Counted from the stretch's first letter, positions 8,295 through 15,892 are shown. The stretch: DNA of 16,851 bases from Promethearchaeota archaeon (GCA_030668025.1 DAOUUT010000045.1:1-16851), one strand, 5' to 3'. Made by a program: numbers and translations. Notes: a model not told the origin generated them from the letters alone.

Positions 8295-9518
8295 ATGAAA
8301 TGTTATATCATTGATACATTAATAGGAATATATACCATTGATGATAGTGGAAATTTTCTTAATTTTATTGATTTATCGGACGATATCCAAAGAGTTATTG
8401 AATTTTACGATTCATTAGATAATAATTTAATCGTTAAAGAGTATTCAGATTTTATCAATGAGTTGAGAAATTCGGGTTTTGACGAGTTTGTATTTGATAA
8501 TAAAAAATTACAGACTTTAACATTAAAAGAATTAGGATGTAACGCTTCTTTTGAAAGTCACTCTCTTGAGTTTAAAAATTTTCGCTTTAATTTAGAAGAT
8601 CAACTGAAAAGAGTAGGTATTCATAAAACTCGAAGAGAAATTCTCTCCATTTTTAAGAAAGTTGAAGTTCAATTAATTAAGAAGAGAATAAGTCAAACTG
8701 GAGCTCGAGGAGATGTAGAAATCATTCAAATTATAGAAACTCTTGATATTCTTAAAAAATCAATAAGCCTACTCTCAAGTCGGCTTAGAGAATGGTATGG
8801 TTTGCATTTTCCGGAACTTACTGACAAATTAATTGAAGATAACGTTATAATTGCAAAAATGGTTTCAATTTTAGGAAGCCGAGATAACTTTACTTATGAT
8901 AAGATTACTCAAAATTTTAGTTTCAGGGAAGGAAGAATTAGAACATTGCAGAAGTTGGCTTCCCAATCAATGGGGGCAGATATTAATCTTAAAATTGTTA
9001 AAAACTACGCTAATCAAATTTTATCATTGGACGAGTTCAGACAAGAATTAGAAGAATATTTAGATTCATTAATGGAACAGGTTGCTCCAAATCTCTATGC
9101 TTTAGTCGGAGGTTTAGTTGGGGCGAAATTAATAGCAAAAGCGGGAAGTTTAAAAGATTTAGCTTATATGCCCGCTTCAAGGGTTCAACTACTAGGGGCT
9201 GAAAAAGCTTTGTATAGATTCCTTAAAACCGGTGAAAAACGACCAAAACACGGGTTAATTTTTCAGTGGAATTTGATTAGAGGAAGTAAAGCGTATAACC
9301 GTGGAAAGATCTCTAGAGTGATTTCTGGGAAAATAGGAATTGCAACTAAAGTAGATTTTTTCAAAGGTGAGTTCATAGGAGATACTTTAGCAAAAGAAAT
9401 TGAAGAAAAAATAAAAGAGATTGAAAGAAAATATCCAAAACCTCCTATAAAAAAAAGTGAACCCAAAACCAAAAGAAATCCAAATAAAAAGCAAATAAAT
9501 AATAAAAGAAGGAGGTAA
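8295..9518 (+). CDS. nop5: C/D-box RNP scaffold protein Nop5 (Nop56/58 homologue)
   Basis: Nop5 joins fibrillarin and L7Ae on C/D-box guide RNAs to build the 2'-O-methylation complex for rRNA and tRNA. The 407-aa protein has a variable N-terminal domain that binds fibrillarin (about 1-110), a long coiled-coil region (about 115-265, with SSRLREWYGLHFPEL at 161-175), and the Nop domain (about 260-370). The Nop domain shows SLKDLAYMPASRVQLLGAEK, FLKTGEKRPKHG and the RGKISRVISGKI block. The last ~25 residues are a Lys/Arg-rich tail, common in these proteins. Length and motifs are normal. The flpA gene starts 7 nt after the stop, the usual archaeal pairing. The ATG at 8295 starts the conserved opening MKCYIIDTLIGIY. 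Confidence 0.97.
   Translation: MKCYIIDTLIGIYTIDDSGNFLNFIDLSDDIQRVIEFYDSLDNNLIVKEYSDFINELRNSGFDEFVFDNKKLQTLTLKELGCNASFESHSLEFKNFRFNLEDQLKRVGIHKTRREILSIFKKVEVQLIKKRISQTGARGDVEIIQIIETLDILKKSISLLSSRLREWYGLHFPELTDKLIEDNVIIAKMVSILGSRDNFTYDKITQNFSFREGRIRTLQKLASQSMGADINLKIVKNYANQILSLDEFRQELEEYLDSLMEQVAPNLYALVGGLVGAKLIAKAGSLKDLAYMPASRVQLLGAEKALYRFLKTGEKRPKHGLIFQWNLIRGSKAYNRGKISRVISGKIGIATKVDFFKGEFIGDTLAKEIEEKIKEIERKYPKPPIKKSEPKTKRNPNKKQINNKRRR
9509..9516 (+). promoter_or_regulatory. Strong Shine-Dalgarno for flpA within the nop5 stop region
   Basis: AAGGAGGT lies 9 nt before the TTG start of flpA. It is also read as the last Arg codons and the first base of the nop5 stop codon. It fixes the TTG at 9526 as the start and implies coupled translation. 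Confidence 0.8.
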
Positions 9519-9525
9519 AGATAAT

Positions 9526-10215
9526 TTGAGCAATATTAATATCAGAACACATCCAAAATACACTAATATTTATATGTCTGGACCTCCTCATAACCTAAAA
9601 CTTTATTCTAAAAACCTAGTTCCGGGTAATAAAGTGTACGGGGAAAAGTTAATTACTTTTAAAGGAGAAGAATATCGAGAATGGGATCCTTATAGAAGTA
9701 AATTAGCGGCAATGATATTGGAAAAACCTTCAGTAGATTTCTTATCAAGCGAATTAAAATGTTTATATTTAGGAGCATCGTCGGGCACTACAATATCTCA
9801 TCTCTCAGACATAGTTTACAAAGGACTTATCTATGGCGTAGAATTTGCTGAACGTAGCATGCGACAATTAATTCAAAACACCAATAATAGAAATAATATT
9901 GTTCCCATATTAGGAGACGCTAATTTTCCGGAAAAATATGCTAAATCTGTTTTTACTAATATTGATTTAGTTTATCAAGATATAGCTCAGCCAAACCAAG
10001 CACAAATTGCTATTGCGAACTGTAGTTATTATCTAAAGGATAAAGGAACTCTTATTCTTGCAATCAAATCTCAATCAATAGATAGCATTCAGAAGCCTGA
10101 AAAAATTTACATTCAAGAGAAAAAGATTTTAGAAAAAGCGGGTTATAAGATGAGCGAAAGCTTTAACATACATAAATACTCAGCGAATCACATTATTTTA
10201 ATTGCCCACAAATAA
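9526..10215 (+). CDS. flpA: Fibrillarin-like rRNA/tRNA 2'-O-methyltransferase
   Basis: The catalytic subunit of the archaeal C/D-box RNP transfers methyl from SAM to the ribose 2'-OH chosen by a guide RNA. At 229 aa it is the normal archaeal size and lacks the GAR repeat of eukaryotic fibrillarin. The small N-terminal domain leads into YREWDPYRSKLAAMIL (about 50-65). The SAM-binding loop is CLYLGASSGTTISHLSD (79-95), the acidic ribose-binding E106 is in GVEFAER, GDAN follows at 130-133, and the catalytic-region DLVYQDIAQPNQ (147-158) and K181 in LAIKSQSID are present. It forms an operon with nop5. The start is TTG at 9526, set by a strong Shine-Dalgarno. SAM for this enzyme would be supplied by the synthetase gene further along the window. 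Confidence 0.97.
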   Translation: MSNINIRTHPKYTNIYMSGPPHNLKLYSKNLVPGNKVYGEKLITFKGEEYREWDPYRSKLAAMILEKPSVDFLSSELKCLYLGASSGTTISHLSDIVYKGLIYGVEFAERSMRQLIQNTNNRNNIVPILGDANFPEKYAKSVFTNIDLVYQDIAQPNQAQIAIANCSYYLKDKGTLILAIKSQSIDSIQKPEKIYIQEKKILEKAGYKMSESFNIHKYSANHIILIAHK

Positions 10216-10255
10216 TTTAGCCAATATTTTTATTAATCTTCATTTTTCAAAAAAT
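10216..10255. terminator. Likely bidirectional termination region between flpA and rnhB
   Basis: The 40-bp gap between the convergent stops is T-rich on both strands: T5 runs at 10230-10234 and 10243-10247 for flpA, and a T6 run (complement of 10249-10254) for rnhB. Archaeal transcription commonly ends at such oligo-T tracts. The TTTTTC/AAAAAA contact forms only a tiny hairpin. Confidence 0.45.
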
Positions 10256-10969
10256 TTATACAAAATCAGTAATTTTCTTCGAATATAATTCTTCTCTGAT
10301 TATTTTTTTCGTAGTTTCCCACGATTTTCTCGCGATAAGTGGTGCTTTCTTATTTTTTCTTATCCATTCTCTAAGGAATGTAGTACTTCGTACATCTGAG
10401 GGGTATCCTGAGCCAAAATCTCCATATTCTTTTTTTAATTCTTCAATGAGTCTATCTCTCATATCTTTGGCGATAATTGAGCTCGCTGAAACTATTGGGA
10501 ATAAATCGTCAGCCTTGTGTTTAGAAATGATTTTTTTTGGTGAATAATATAATAATGCTTGAATAGATGTTTTAAATCTATCTTCAATAACATCTGCCGC
10601 GTCTATATATATTACATCTGGTTTCAGTTCATTAATAATTTCTGCCATTTTCAGTTCTTCAAGTCTATTCAGTGTGATTTTTTTCTTTTCTCTCGCGTCT
10701 ATTTCTTGAGCTCCAATAACTTTTACTATATATGTTTTACAATTTTCTTTTATAATATTAGCTAATTCACTTCGTCTTTTGGTAGATAATTTTTTTGAAT
10801 CTTTAACCCCGACTTCTGTTAGAAATCTCAATTTTGATTTAAGGAAGCAAACGCCACAAATTACCATAGGCCCCAAGACAGGTCCTCTACCCGCTTCGTC
10901 AATACCACAAATAACTTCTTGTTTAGTTCCCTGATTCTTGAATGAGCTCAACGAATTCCCCTTCATCAT
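10256..10969 (-). CDS. rnhB: Ribonuclease HII
   Basis: RNase HII cuts the RNA strand of RNA-DNA hybrids and starts removal of single ribonucleotides from DNA. The protein (237 aa from the ATG at 10969) opens its fold with VICGIDEAGRGPVLGPMV. The DEDD catalytic set can be placed at D24, E25, D123 (IYIDAAD) and D154 (KHKADDLFP), with the following SASSIIAKD motif. The C-terminal arm ends in basic helices. The start is uncertain: TTG 10972, ATG 10969 and ATG 10966 are adjacent, and a later TTG at 10951 would give a length closer to short family members. All overlap the end of the upstream HTH regulator gene (stop at 10923), so the two are cotranscribed and probably translationally coupled. Confidence 0.96.
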   Translation of the reverse strand: MMKGNSLSSFKNQGTKQEVICGIDEAGRGPVLGPMVICGVCFLKSKLRFLTEVGVKDSKKLSTKRRSELANIIKENCKTYIVKVIGAQEIDAREKKKITLNRLEELKMAEIINELKPDVIYIDAADVIEDRFKTSIQALLYYSPKKIISKHKADDLFPIVSASSIIAKDMRDRLIEELKKEYGDFGSGYPSDVRSTTFLREWIRKNKKAPLIARKSWETTKKIIREELYSKKITDFV

Positions 10970-11933
10970 CAATTTTTTCTAAATTTCTTATTCTAATAAT
11001 GGGAATCTTAATTTTTTTGAGAGAATCGGGTATTTTAATATCATTGTTTACAATAAAAATAGAATTTTTTTGAAATAATTCTGTAAACATTTTCAAACAT
11101 TTAAAACTGAGCTCGTTAATTTTTCTATCTTCTTCAGAAACTCCTGAAAAGAGAGGATAAACGCTACTTTCTTTATTTTCATCAATATTTTTTGAATATA
11201 ACGATAGTTTGAAAGGAATTGAACCTTTCTTGGACCAATAAGAACAAATTCCAATGTCATTCAAAACTTCTTGAAGATGAGATTCAAAAGAACTCAGTGA
11301 GATATCTTCTTGCAAGTCTTTTCGATCCATACTAAAATTGAAATTCCAATCAAAAATGTTAATTTTTCTAAAAAGATCGTTACATTCTAGTATTAATGAG
11401 ATTTTTTTAGCTATTTTTTCAGAAGGTCGCATGCTTTCATTTTCATAAGCACAGACAGTTCTTTTAGTAATTCCAAGTCTTCCAGATAGTTCTTTTCGTG
11501 AGATTGCTTGTTTTTCTCTCATAGATTTCATTAAATTACCGTTTAAAAACATCACACCCCCTCCTCTTCTCGCTAGAATATACGGATATAACTCTTTGCT
11601 GAGAATGTTTTCTAAAGTATTTAAGGTTATAAACGGCAACCCCTCTCTAATGTAAATTGTGTTATCTTCTAATTTATGATAACGATTTTTAATTCCTATT
11701 AACAAGGGTTTAGATTTCAACAATAAGGATAAAGATTTTATATCGTTTATTATGTCAGCATTCAAATTATCAATATTGGAAAAAACTTTTACGCTAAAAA
11801 CTAAATCATCCTTTTTTACTAATAAGTCAAAACAAAACTTGTTTTTTTTATTAGAAAAGGAGTCTAAAATAAATGTTTCAAAATTAGCCCTTTTAAGCAT
11901 ATTATCTATTTTTTCAAGTACCGCTTCAATCAT
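10923..11933 (-). CDS. Putative archaeal HTH transcriptional regulator (COG1395 type)
   Basis: This 336-aa protein matches the architecture of a conserved archaeal family annotated as putative HTH-type transcriptional regulatory protein (COG1395). An N-terminal domain (about 1-115) resembles a restriction-nuclease-like fold, with KKNKFCFDLLVKKDDLVFSVKVFSNIDN as its core strands. An XRE-type helix-turn-helix follows at about 131-182 (LMKSMREKQAISRKELSGRL, then GITKRTVCAYENESMRP). A C-terminal region of ~150 residues has no motif I know. Targets of this family are not established to my knowledge. It lies directly upstream of and overlaps rnhB. The ATG at 11933 is the first start; a TATA-like CTATTTATC lies roughly 30 nt upstream. 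Family assignment is from remembered pattern and is fairly secure; the gene regulated is unknown. Confidence 0.85.
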   Translation of the reverse strand: MIEAVLEKIDNMLKRANFETFILDSFSNKKNKFCFDLLVKKDDLVFSVKVFSNIDNLNADIINDIKSLSLLLKSKPLLIGIKNRYHKLEDNTIYIREGLPFITLNTLENILSKELYPYILARRGGGVMFLNGNLMKSMREKQAISRKELSGRLGITKRTVCAYENESMRPSEKIAKKISLILECNDLFRKINIFDWNFNFSMDRKDLQEDISLSSFESHLQEVLNDIGICSYWSKKGSIPFKLSLYSKNIDENKESSVYPLFSGVSEEDRKINELSFKCLKMFTELFQKNSIFIVNNDIKIPDSLKKIKIPIIRIRNLEKIDDEGEFVELIQESGN

Positions 11934-12046
11934 ATATTCCCATTGATTAAAAGATAAATAGTTTAATAAAACTTTTTTATTGTGATATTATCTTCGAACT
12001 TAATTAATTTAATTGTTATTTAATTTCTTTAAATAAAGATCAACCA

Positions 12047-12613
12047 TTATTCACTTGTAAGTTTAAGGAAATCAGCATCAGTTATAATTCCAATAAATGA
12101 ATTGTTTTCTTTTACTAATACGGCAGGATATTTAATTAATAAATTTGATATATCTTTAGCGTTCCAATCTTTTTCAACTTCTGGAAAGGGCAATTCTACA
12201 ATAGTCAAAATATCTGCGTTTATTAAATCTGGATTTTTAATTATATGTTTCTGAATTTTTTTAGCAGTTATACTTCCGAAATTATGGTTTTTTTCTAAAA
12301 TTGGTATCTGTGAAAAATTGTATTTACTCATTAATGTTATGACTTCCTTTATGGTCGAATCTGGTGCTATAGATATTATCGTTGGAGTCATGATATCTTT
12401 TGCGTGCTTTTTTGATCTTTTTTTCTTCATTCGTTCATTTTCTAGGAATTTGATAATTTTTTTCACTTTAGAATAAGGTGGATCCATGTCTCCATTTTCT
12501 ATTCTTGAGATTGTAGATTGCGAAATATCTAATTTCTCACCCAATTCTTTTTGGCTAATGTTTAATTTTTTTCTTAAATCTTTAATTCGAGATAAATTTG
12601 GCAAAACTTCCAT
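12047..12613 (-). CDS. HTH regulator with two C-terminal CBS domains (possible SAM sensor)
   Basis: A 188-aa regulator with an XRE helix-turn-helix at about 9-58 (IKDLRKKLNISQKELGEKLD, then ISQSTISRIENG), a basic linker RMKKKRSKKH, and a CBS pair: CBS1 about 72-122 (DIMTPTIISIAPDSTIKEV) and CBS2 about 135-186 (ending SFIGIITDADFLKL). This is the architecture of COG3620-type archaeal regulators. CBS pairs commonly bind adenosyl ligands (AMP, ATP, SAM), so DNA binding may respond to such a ligand. The gene is divergent from SAM synthetase across 152 bp with phased repeats. This makes SAM-dependent control of that gene, and of itself, a reasonable but untested idea. A TATA-like AAATTATACT (12646-12637) sits about 28 nt before the ATG, suggesting a leaderless transcript. 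Confidence 0.93.
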   Translation of the reverse strand: MEVLPNLSRIKDLRKKLNISQKELGEKLDISQSTISRIENGDMDPPYSKVKKIIKFLENERMKKKRSKKHAKDIMTPTIISIAPDSTIKEVITLMSKYNFSQIPILEKNHNFGSITAKKIQKHIIKNPDLINADILTIVELPFPEVEKDWNAKDISNLLIKYPAVLVKENNSFIGIITDADFLKLTSE

Positions 12614-12649
12614 TTTAGAATGCGTAAAACTTATTTAGTATAATTTAAG

Positions 12650-12704
12650 TGCATATTTCATGCAATATATGCATATTATTATCAATAATTATTAATAATT
12701 ATCA
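12650..12704. promoter_or_regulatory. Candidate operator: repeats phased by 20 bp between the HTH-CBS gene and SAM synthetase
   Basis: TGCATATT occurs at 12650-12657 and again at 12670-12677, exactly 20 bp apart. ATTATCA occurs at 12678-12684 and 12698-12704, also 20 bp apart. Between the first pair, ATGCA-N5-TGCAT (12660-12674) is an inverted repeat, and ATAATTATTAATAATTAT (12685-12702) is a perfect 18-bp palindrome. Twenty base pairs is about two helical turns, as expected for sites bound on one DNA face by a dimeric regulator. The first repeat directly abuts the putative TATA region of the HTH-CBS gene. Confidence 0.5.
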
Positions 12705-12735
12705 TTAATTTAAAAAAAACATAATAAAATAATTA

Positions 12736-12744
12736 TTTATATAA
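12736..12744 (+). promoter_or_regulatory. TATA box of the SAM synthetase gene
   Basis: TTTATATAA is centred 26 nt before the A of the ATG at 12766, the classic distance from box to transcription start in Archaea. The transcript is therefore probably leaderless; no Shine-Dalgarno is seen. Confidence 0.6.
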
Positions 12745-12765
12745 TTAAGAAAGAGTTTAATCAAA

Positions 12766-14007
12766 ATGTTGAAAATCACACAAGCTGACTTTTTACCTAT
12801 TGAAAAAAGTAAGTTTCCCGAAATTTGCGAAAGGAAAGGAATAGGACACCCCGATAGCGTTTGCGACGCCGTTGCTGATGCTTGTTCGAGAGCGTTATGT
12901 GTTTACTATTTAGAACATTTCGGTAGAGTGTATCATCATAACGTTGATAAGGCCGCTTTGGTTGGTGGTGTTGCCAAACCAAAGTTCGGAGGAGGTATGA
13001 TCATTCAGCCACAATATTTTTTAATTGTAGGAAGAGCAATACATCAAATTCTTACAGAATGTGGAACTGAGAATAAATTGGAATATGTACCCGTTGCTAC
13101 TATTTGTCTTGATACACAACGCCAAGTACTCGCAAAAATATTTAGAAACCTTGATTTAGCGAGAGATATACAATTCGATTATGCAGTTCGACCAGGGTCA
13201 ATAGATTTAACCGGAGTTTTCGACGAGTCTCATCATTCGGAAGATATTCCTCTCTCAAATGACACAAGTTTTGGAGTAGGATACGCCCCATATTCAGATG
13301 TAGAAAAAATAACGTTAGAAGCAGAATACCTTATTAATTCTCCGAGCTTCAAAGATAAATGTAAGGGATCGGGTGAAGATGTTAAGGTAATGGTTGAAAG
13401 AATTGATAACAAGGTTGGAATCACCGTTGCGGCTGCAATGGTTAGCAAGTACATCAACGACTTTGACGAGTATATTAACTATACAAATCAAATTAAAGAC
13501 GCTGTATTAGATTTAGCGGCTAAAATCATCCCAGAACGTGAAGTCACTTGCCAAGTAAATGTAGCAGATAACATAGAGAAAGGAATTATATATCTTACCA
13601 TAACGGGCACATCAGCTGAGGCCGGCGATGACGGTGAAGTAGGGCGTGGAAACCGGTCTAACGGTTTAATAACACCTTGCAGAACTATGAGTTTAGAGGC
13701 TGTTTGCGGAAAAAATCCAATTAATCACGTAGGAAAAATTTACAATATTCTAGGAACGGAGATCGCCAGAGAGATTTATAAAAGAGGAGAAGGTGATATT
13801 TTAGAGGCACATGTGAAGCTTTTATCTCAAATCGGGCGCCCAATCACGGATCCCTGGGTAAATTCAATAGAGTTAATTCCTGCTGAAAATGTAAATTTTG
13901 CTAGTATTGAAAAAATAGCAAAAGAAGTCTCTGAAGATATGTTAAAAAAGGAATCTTTGATTGATCTAAGGAAGCGATTGATTGCAGGTAAAATACAAGT
14001 ACTTTAA
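12766..14007 (+). CDS. mat: Archaeal S-adenosylmethionine synthetase
   Basis: This enzyme makes SAM from methionine and ATP in the cytoplasm. It belongs to the archaeal MAT family, which is very divergent from bacterial MetK. The 413-aa protein carries family blocks in order: [20 protein letters not shown] (22-41), [12 protein letters not shown] (57-68), the strongly conserved [20 protein letters not shown] (281-300) followed by [12 protein letters not shown], and [13 protein letters not shown] (315-327). The GRPITDPW segment (357-364) is also typical. Length is normal and nothing is missing. The gene is divergent from the HTH-CBS regulator and followed by an oligo-T terminator. SAM made here feeds methyltransferases such as the fibrillarin and the radical-SAM Elp3 in this window. 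The ATG at 12766 is supported by the TATA spacing. Confidence 0.97.
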   Translation: MLKITQADFLPIEKSKFPEICERKGIGHPDSVCDAVADACSRALCVYYLEHFGRVYHHNVDKAALVGGVAKPKFGGGMIIQPQYFLIVGRAIHQILTECGTENKLEYVPVATICLDTQRQVLAKIFRNLDLARDIQFDYAVRPGSIDLTGVFDESHHSEDIPLSNDTSFGVGYAPYSDVEKITLEAEYLINSPSFKDKCKGSGEDVKVMVERIDNKVGITVAAAMVSKYINDFDEYINYTNQIKDAVLDLAAKIIPEREVTCQVNVADNIEKGIIYLTITGTSAEAGDDGEVGRGNRSNGLITPCRTMSLEAVCGKNPINHVGKIYNILGTEIAREIYKRGEGDILEAHVKLLSQIGRPITDPWVNSIELIPAENVNFASIEKIAKEVSEDMLKKESLIDLRKRLIAGKIQVL

Positions 14008-14031
14008 TTTTTAAGTTTAGATTTAGTAAAA

Positions 14032-14047
14032 TTTTTTTGTTCTTTTT
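14032..14047 (+). terminator. Oligo-T terminator after SAM synthetase
   Basis: A T7 run at 14032-14038 and a T5 run at 14043-14047 begin 25 nt after the stop codon, without a strong hairpin, as is usual for archaeal termination. Confidence 0.5.
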
Positions 14048-14133
14048 ATATTAAATAATAGAATTAAATAGTAAAAAATAACTAGAAATTTTTGATAAGA
14101 AATTAAATAATTTAAAATTGAAGTGAGTTAAGT

Positions 14134-14388
14134 CTGGGATTAGAGAAGTGGTTAACGCCAAAAGAAACTATAAAAAAACCAAAGTTAAAAGATGGTACCA
14201 AAAAACCAAAAAAGACTGAATCTAAGTCTAAAGAAATAAAAGGTACGATAGGCCCAAAAAATTTATTGAAATTCTACTTAGTGTGTCCAAAGGCAAAATG
14301 TAAATATCAAAAGACGATAAGAAAGAAAGAATTAACAGATAAGGATAAAGTCTGCCCTAGATGTAAAAGTATTATGAAAATCAAGTAA
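14134..14388 (+). CDS. Small Lys-rich zinc-ribbon protein with apparent CTG start
   Basis: An 84-codon open frame encodes a protein of unknown function. It has a short N-terminal motif GLEKWLTPKE, a linker of ~30 residues that is mostly Lys, Pro, Ser and Thr, and a C-terminal zinc ribbon with C52-x4-C57 (VCPKAKC) and C75-x2-C78 (VCPRC). The knuckles and the switch from disordered to structured composition make it a convincing gene. It has no ATG, GTG or TTG between the upstream in-frame TGA (14119-14121) and the ribbon, apart from one TTG deep inside. The best start is CTG at 14134, giving M-G-L-E-K-W-L; GAAGTGA 7 nt upstream is a one-mismatch Shine-Dalgarno. Its stop is 3 nt from the stop of the convergent gene at 14392. 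A role in nucleic acid or protein binding is a guess. Confidence 0.65.
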   Translation: MGLEKWLTPKETIKKPKLKDGTKKPKKTESKSKEIKGTIGPKNLLKFYLVCPKAKCKYQKTIRKKELTDKDKVCPRCKSIMKIK

Positions 14389-14391
14389 ATT

Positions 14392-14640
14392 TTAATTAGA
14401 AATATCTTGTTCTAAAATATTTTTATCTGGAAGGTTCTCTAGATCAAATTGAGAATCACAATTGGGGCATCGGTCTTTCTTTTTACTATATTTCAAGATG
14501 AGATAGAGGAAGATTCCTAACCCGCAAGTTAGGAGCACCATAAAAGCTAATACCTCGTGATAAATATGGTCAAAATTCTTGCGCCTTAGTACGATTTTTT
14601 GTTCACATGTAGGACAATAAACAATTTTTTTCCCCGTAAT
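14392..14640 (-). CDS. Small one-helix membrane protein with CxxC on both sides of the helix, apparent ATT start
   Basis: An 82-residue product of unknown function. CPTC lies at about residues 8-11, one hydrophobic segment HEVLAFMVLLTCGLGIFLYL runs from about 27 to 46 and continues ILKY, and CPNC lies at about 56-59, followed by an acidic tail. If the segment spans the membrane once, the two CxxC knuckles sit on opposite sides. If it is a re-entrant hairpin, they could form one zinc site. The frame opens after a TAG (14644-14646) with ATT ATT ACG GGG; there is no ATG, GTG or TTG before the first CxxC. A TATA-like TTATAAAT is centred about 23 nt before the second ATT, consistent with a leaderless transcript starting near 14640. 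It is divergent from the AN1-protease gene. The gene is likely real; the start is uncertain. Confidence 0.6.
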   Translation of the reverse strand: MTGKKIVYCPTCEQKIVLRRKNFDHIYHEVLAFMVLLTCGLGIFLYLILKYSKKKDRCPNCDSQFDLENLPDKNILEQDISN

Positions 14641-14655
14641 AATCTACCGTTTTTT

Positions 14656-14666
14656 GTTATTTATAA
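14656..14666 (-). promoter_or_regulatory. TATA-like box for the small CxxC membrane protein gene
   Basis: TTATAAATAAC (read on the minus strand) lies 16-26 nt before the proposed ATT start. The spacing suits a leaderless transcript and is the main support for the start position. Confidence 0.35.
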
Positions 14667-14808
14667 TTAGATAGGTAAATTGTTAATTTATTTATTTTGT
14701 GGTATAATTGAAAAATTCAAAATTAAAGCTAAAAAGCTATTTATTCTTCATTTTTTCACTCAATTAAATTTATATTGAAATTAAAAAAAATGGTAATAAA
14801 CATAGGCT

Positions 14809-14851
14809 AAATATTATTAATATTGAATTTTATATATCATTAATAATATTT
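14809..14851. promoter_or_regulatory. 13-bp inverted repeat flanking the TATA box of the AN1-protease gene
   Basis: AAATATTATTAAT (14809-14821) and its exact reverse complement (14839-14851) flank a 17-bp spacer that contains TTTTATATATC (14828-14838), a good TATA-like box. The geometry would let a regulator block the promoter. Both arms are pure A/T, so chance is not negligible. The rest of the gap 14644-14892 is plain AT-rich DNA. Confidence 0.4.
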
Positions 14852-14892
14852 TTCAAATTAATAATTTAAACAAATTGTATAAGGTTTTAACA

Positions 14893-15888
14893 ATGCCAAT
14901 ATGTTATCACTGTGGAGTAGAAGTCCCCGAAACATTCAACTGTACTAAATGTGGTCAAAATTATTGTTCTTTACATAAAAATCCTATTGATCACGAATGT
15001 AATATTGTAATCGAAAGTCAAAATTTACAACAATATCAACAATCACCTCCTAATTATGTTGAAAGCTCTCAAGTTTCGTTTCCCCAACAAGAGCATACGC
15101 ATCAGCAACAATCAACTCCAAGCGAAGTGCGCGGAACAACAGATGGGACTTATACCTGGTATCGACAAGAAAAATCGGTCCCCGAAAATGCTTTTGACCC
15201 CGATTCAGGAATTAAATTTAAAGGTATATTGTGGGCTCATAAATCAGAATTAATTCACTTTATAATTGGTTCTGCTCTAATTTTCATCATAGGTTTAATT
15301 AATTTTTACGATCCACAGTTATTCACTTTTGGTTATGGTTGGACTATATTTATGTTGGCGGGTTTTTATATGACCGCGTTTCTTTTTCACGAATTTGGGC
15401 ACCGTCAAGTTGCCGTGCATTTCGGTCTACAAACAAAATTCAGACTCCTTACTTTCGGAATGGTATTAACAGTGTTTGGTCTAGTTTCTGGGTTAATTGG
15501 ATTGTTAACTAATTCACAAGCCTTTCCTTCATTGGCATTGCCTGGAGCCGTTGTTGTTTTAGGGCTAGAAAAAATAGATAGACAGACGGGTTTGTGTAAA
15601 GCTGCTGGACCTTTAGTTAATCTTGTGTATGGGTCAATTTTATTATTTGTGTCTTTCCTAATTCCAAAAACCTTGTACCCATTAAATTATTTTTTTGGAC
15701 TTGCTGCTTATCTTAATTACATGTTAGGTGCATTTAATATGATCCCCGTAGGGATTCTAGATGGTCAAAATATTTGGAAATGGAATAAGAAAGTTTATTT
15801 AGGCTTAATGGGTTCACTGGGAGTATTGTTAGTTATAACAATTGTTATTATTTATACGCCGTTATTTTCCCTAATCTATTTTCCCTAA
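14893..15888 (+). CDS. AN1-type zinc finger fused to a site-2 protease (M50 family)
   Basis: A 331-aa membrane protein. Residues 4-36 form a complete AN1 zinc finger: C4, C7, C17, C20, C25, H28, H34, C36 with family spacing. A Gln/Pro/Ser-rich linker follows (about 40-85). The rest is a site-2 protease with about six membrane segments. Its zinc-metalloprotease motif HEFGH (166-170) lies in the second segment and the third ligand D290 in NMIPVGILDG, so it should be active and cut substrates within the membrane. The ATG at 14893 puts Met two residues before the first Cys and has a weak AAGGT upstream; a TTG at 14875 would add six residues. The gene ends inside a 14-bp tandem duplication that seems to have removed a basic C-terminal tail. 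It precedes a second AN1 fusion in tandem. Substrates are unknown; a regulated-proteolysis role is inferred from the family. Confidence 0.92.
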   Translation: MPICYHCGVEVPETFNCTKCGQNYCSLHKNPIDHECNIVIESQNLQQYQQSPPNYVESSQVSFPQQEHTHQQQSTPSEVRGTTDGTYTWYRQEKSVPENAFDPDSGIKFKGILWAHKSELIHFIIGSALIFIIGLINFYDPQLFTFGYGWTIFMLAGFYMTAFLFHEFGHRQVAVHFGLQTKFRLLTFGMVLTVFGLVSGLIGLLTNSQAFPSLALPGAVVVLGLEKIDRQTGLCKAAGPLVNLVYGSILLFVSFLIPKTLYPLNYFFGLAAYLNYMLGAFNMIPVGILDGQNIWKWNKKVYLGLMGSLGVLLVITIVIIYTPLFSLIYFP

Positions 15889-15892
15889 TCTT
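15865..15892 (+). repeat. 14-bp tandem duplication at the 3' end of the AN1-protease gene
   Basis: TTTTCCCTAATCTA (15865-15878) is followed directly by TTTTCCCTAATCTT (15879-15892), differing only in the last base. Because 14 is not a multiple of three, the second copy is read in another frame and supplies the TAA stop at 15886-15888. With a single copy the frame would stay open to a TAA at 15969-15971. Confidence 0.85.

Noticed and set aside
14875..14892. TTG start six codons upstream for the AN1-protease
   Set aside because: The ATG at 14893 gives the typical short Met-x-x-Cys opening of AN1 fingers and has AAGGT upstream; the TTG has no ribosome site.
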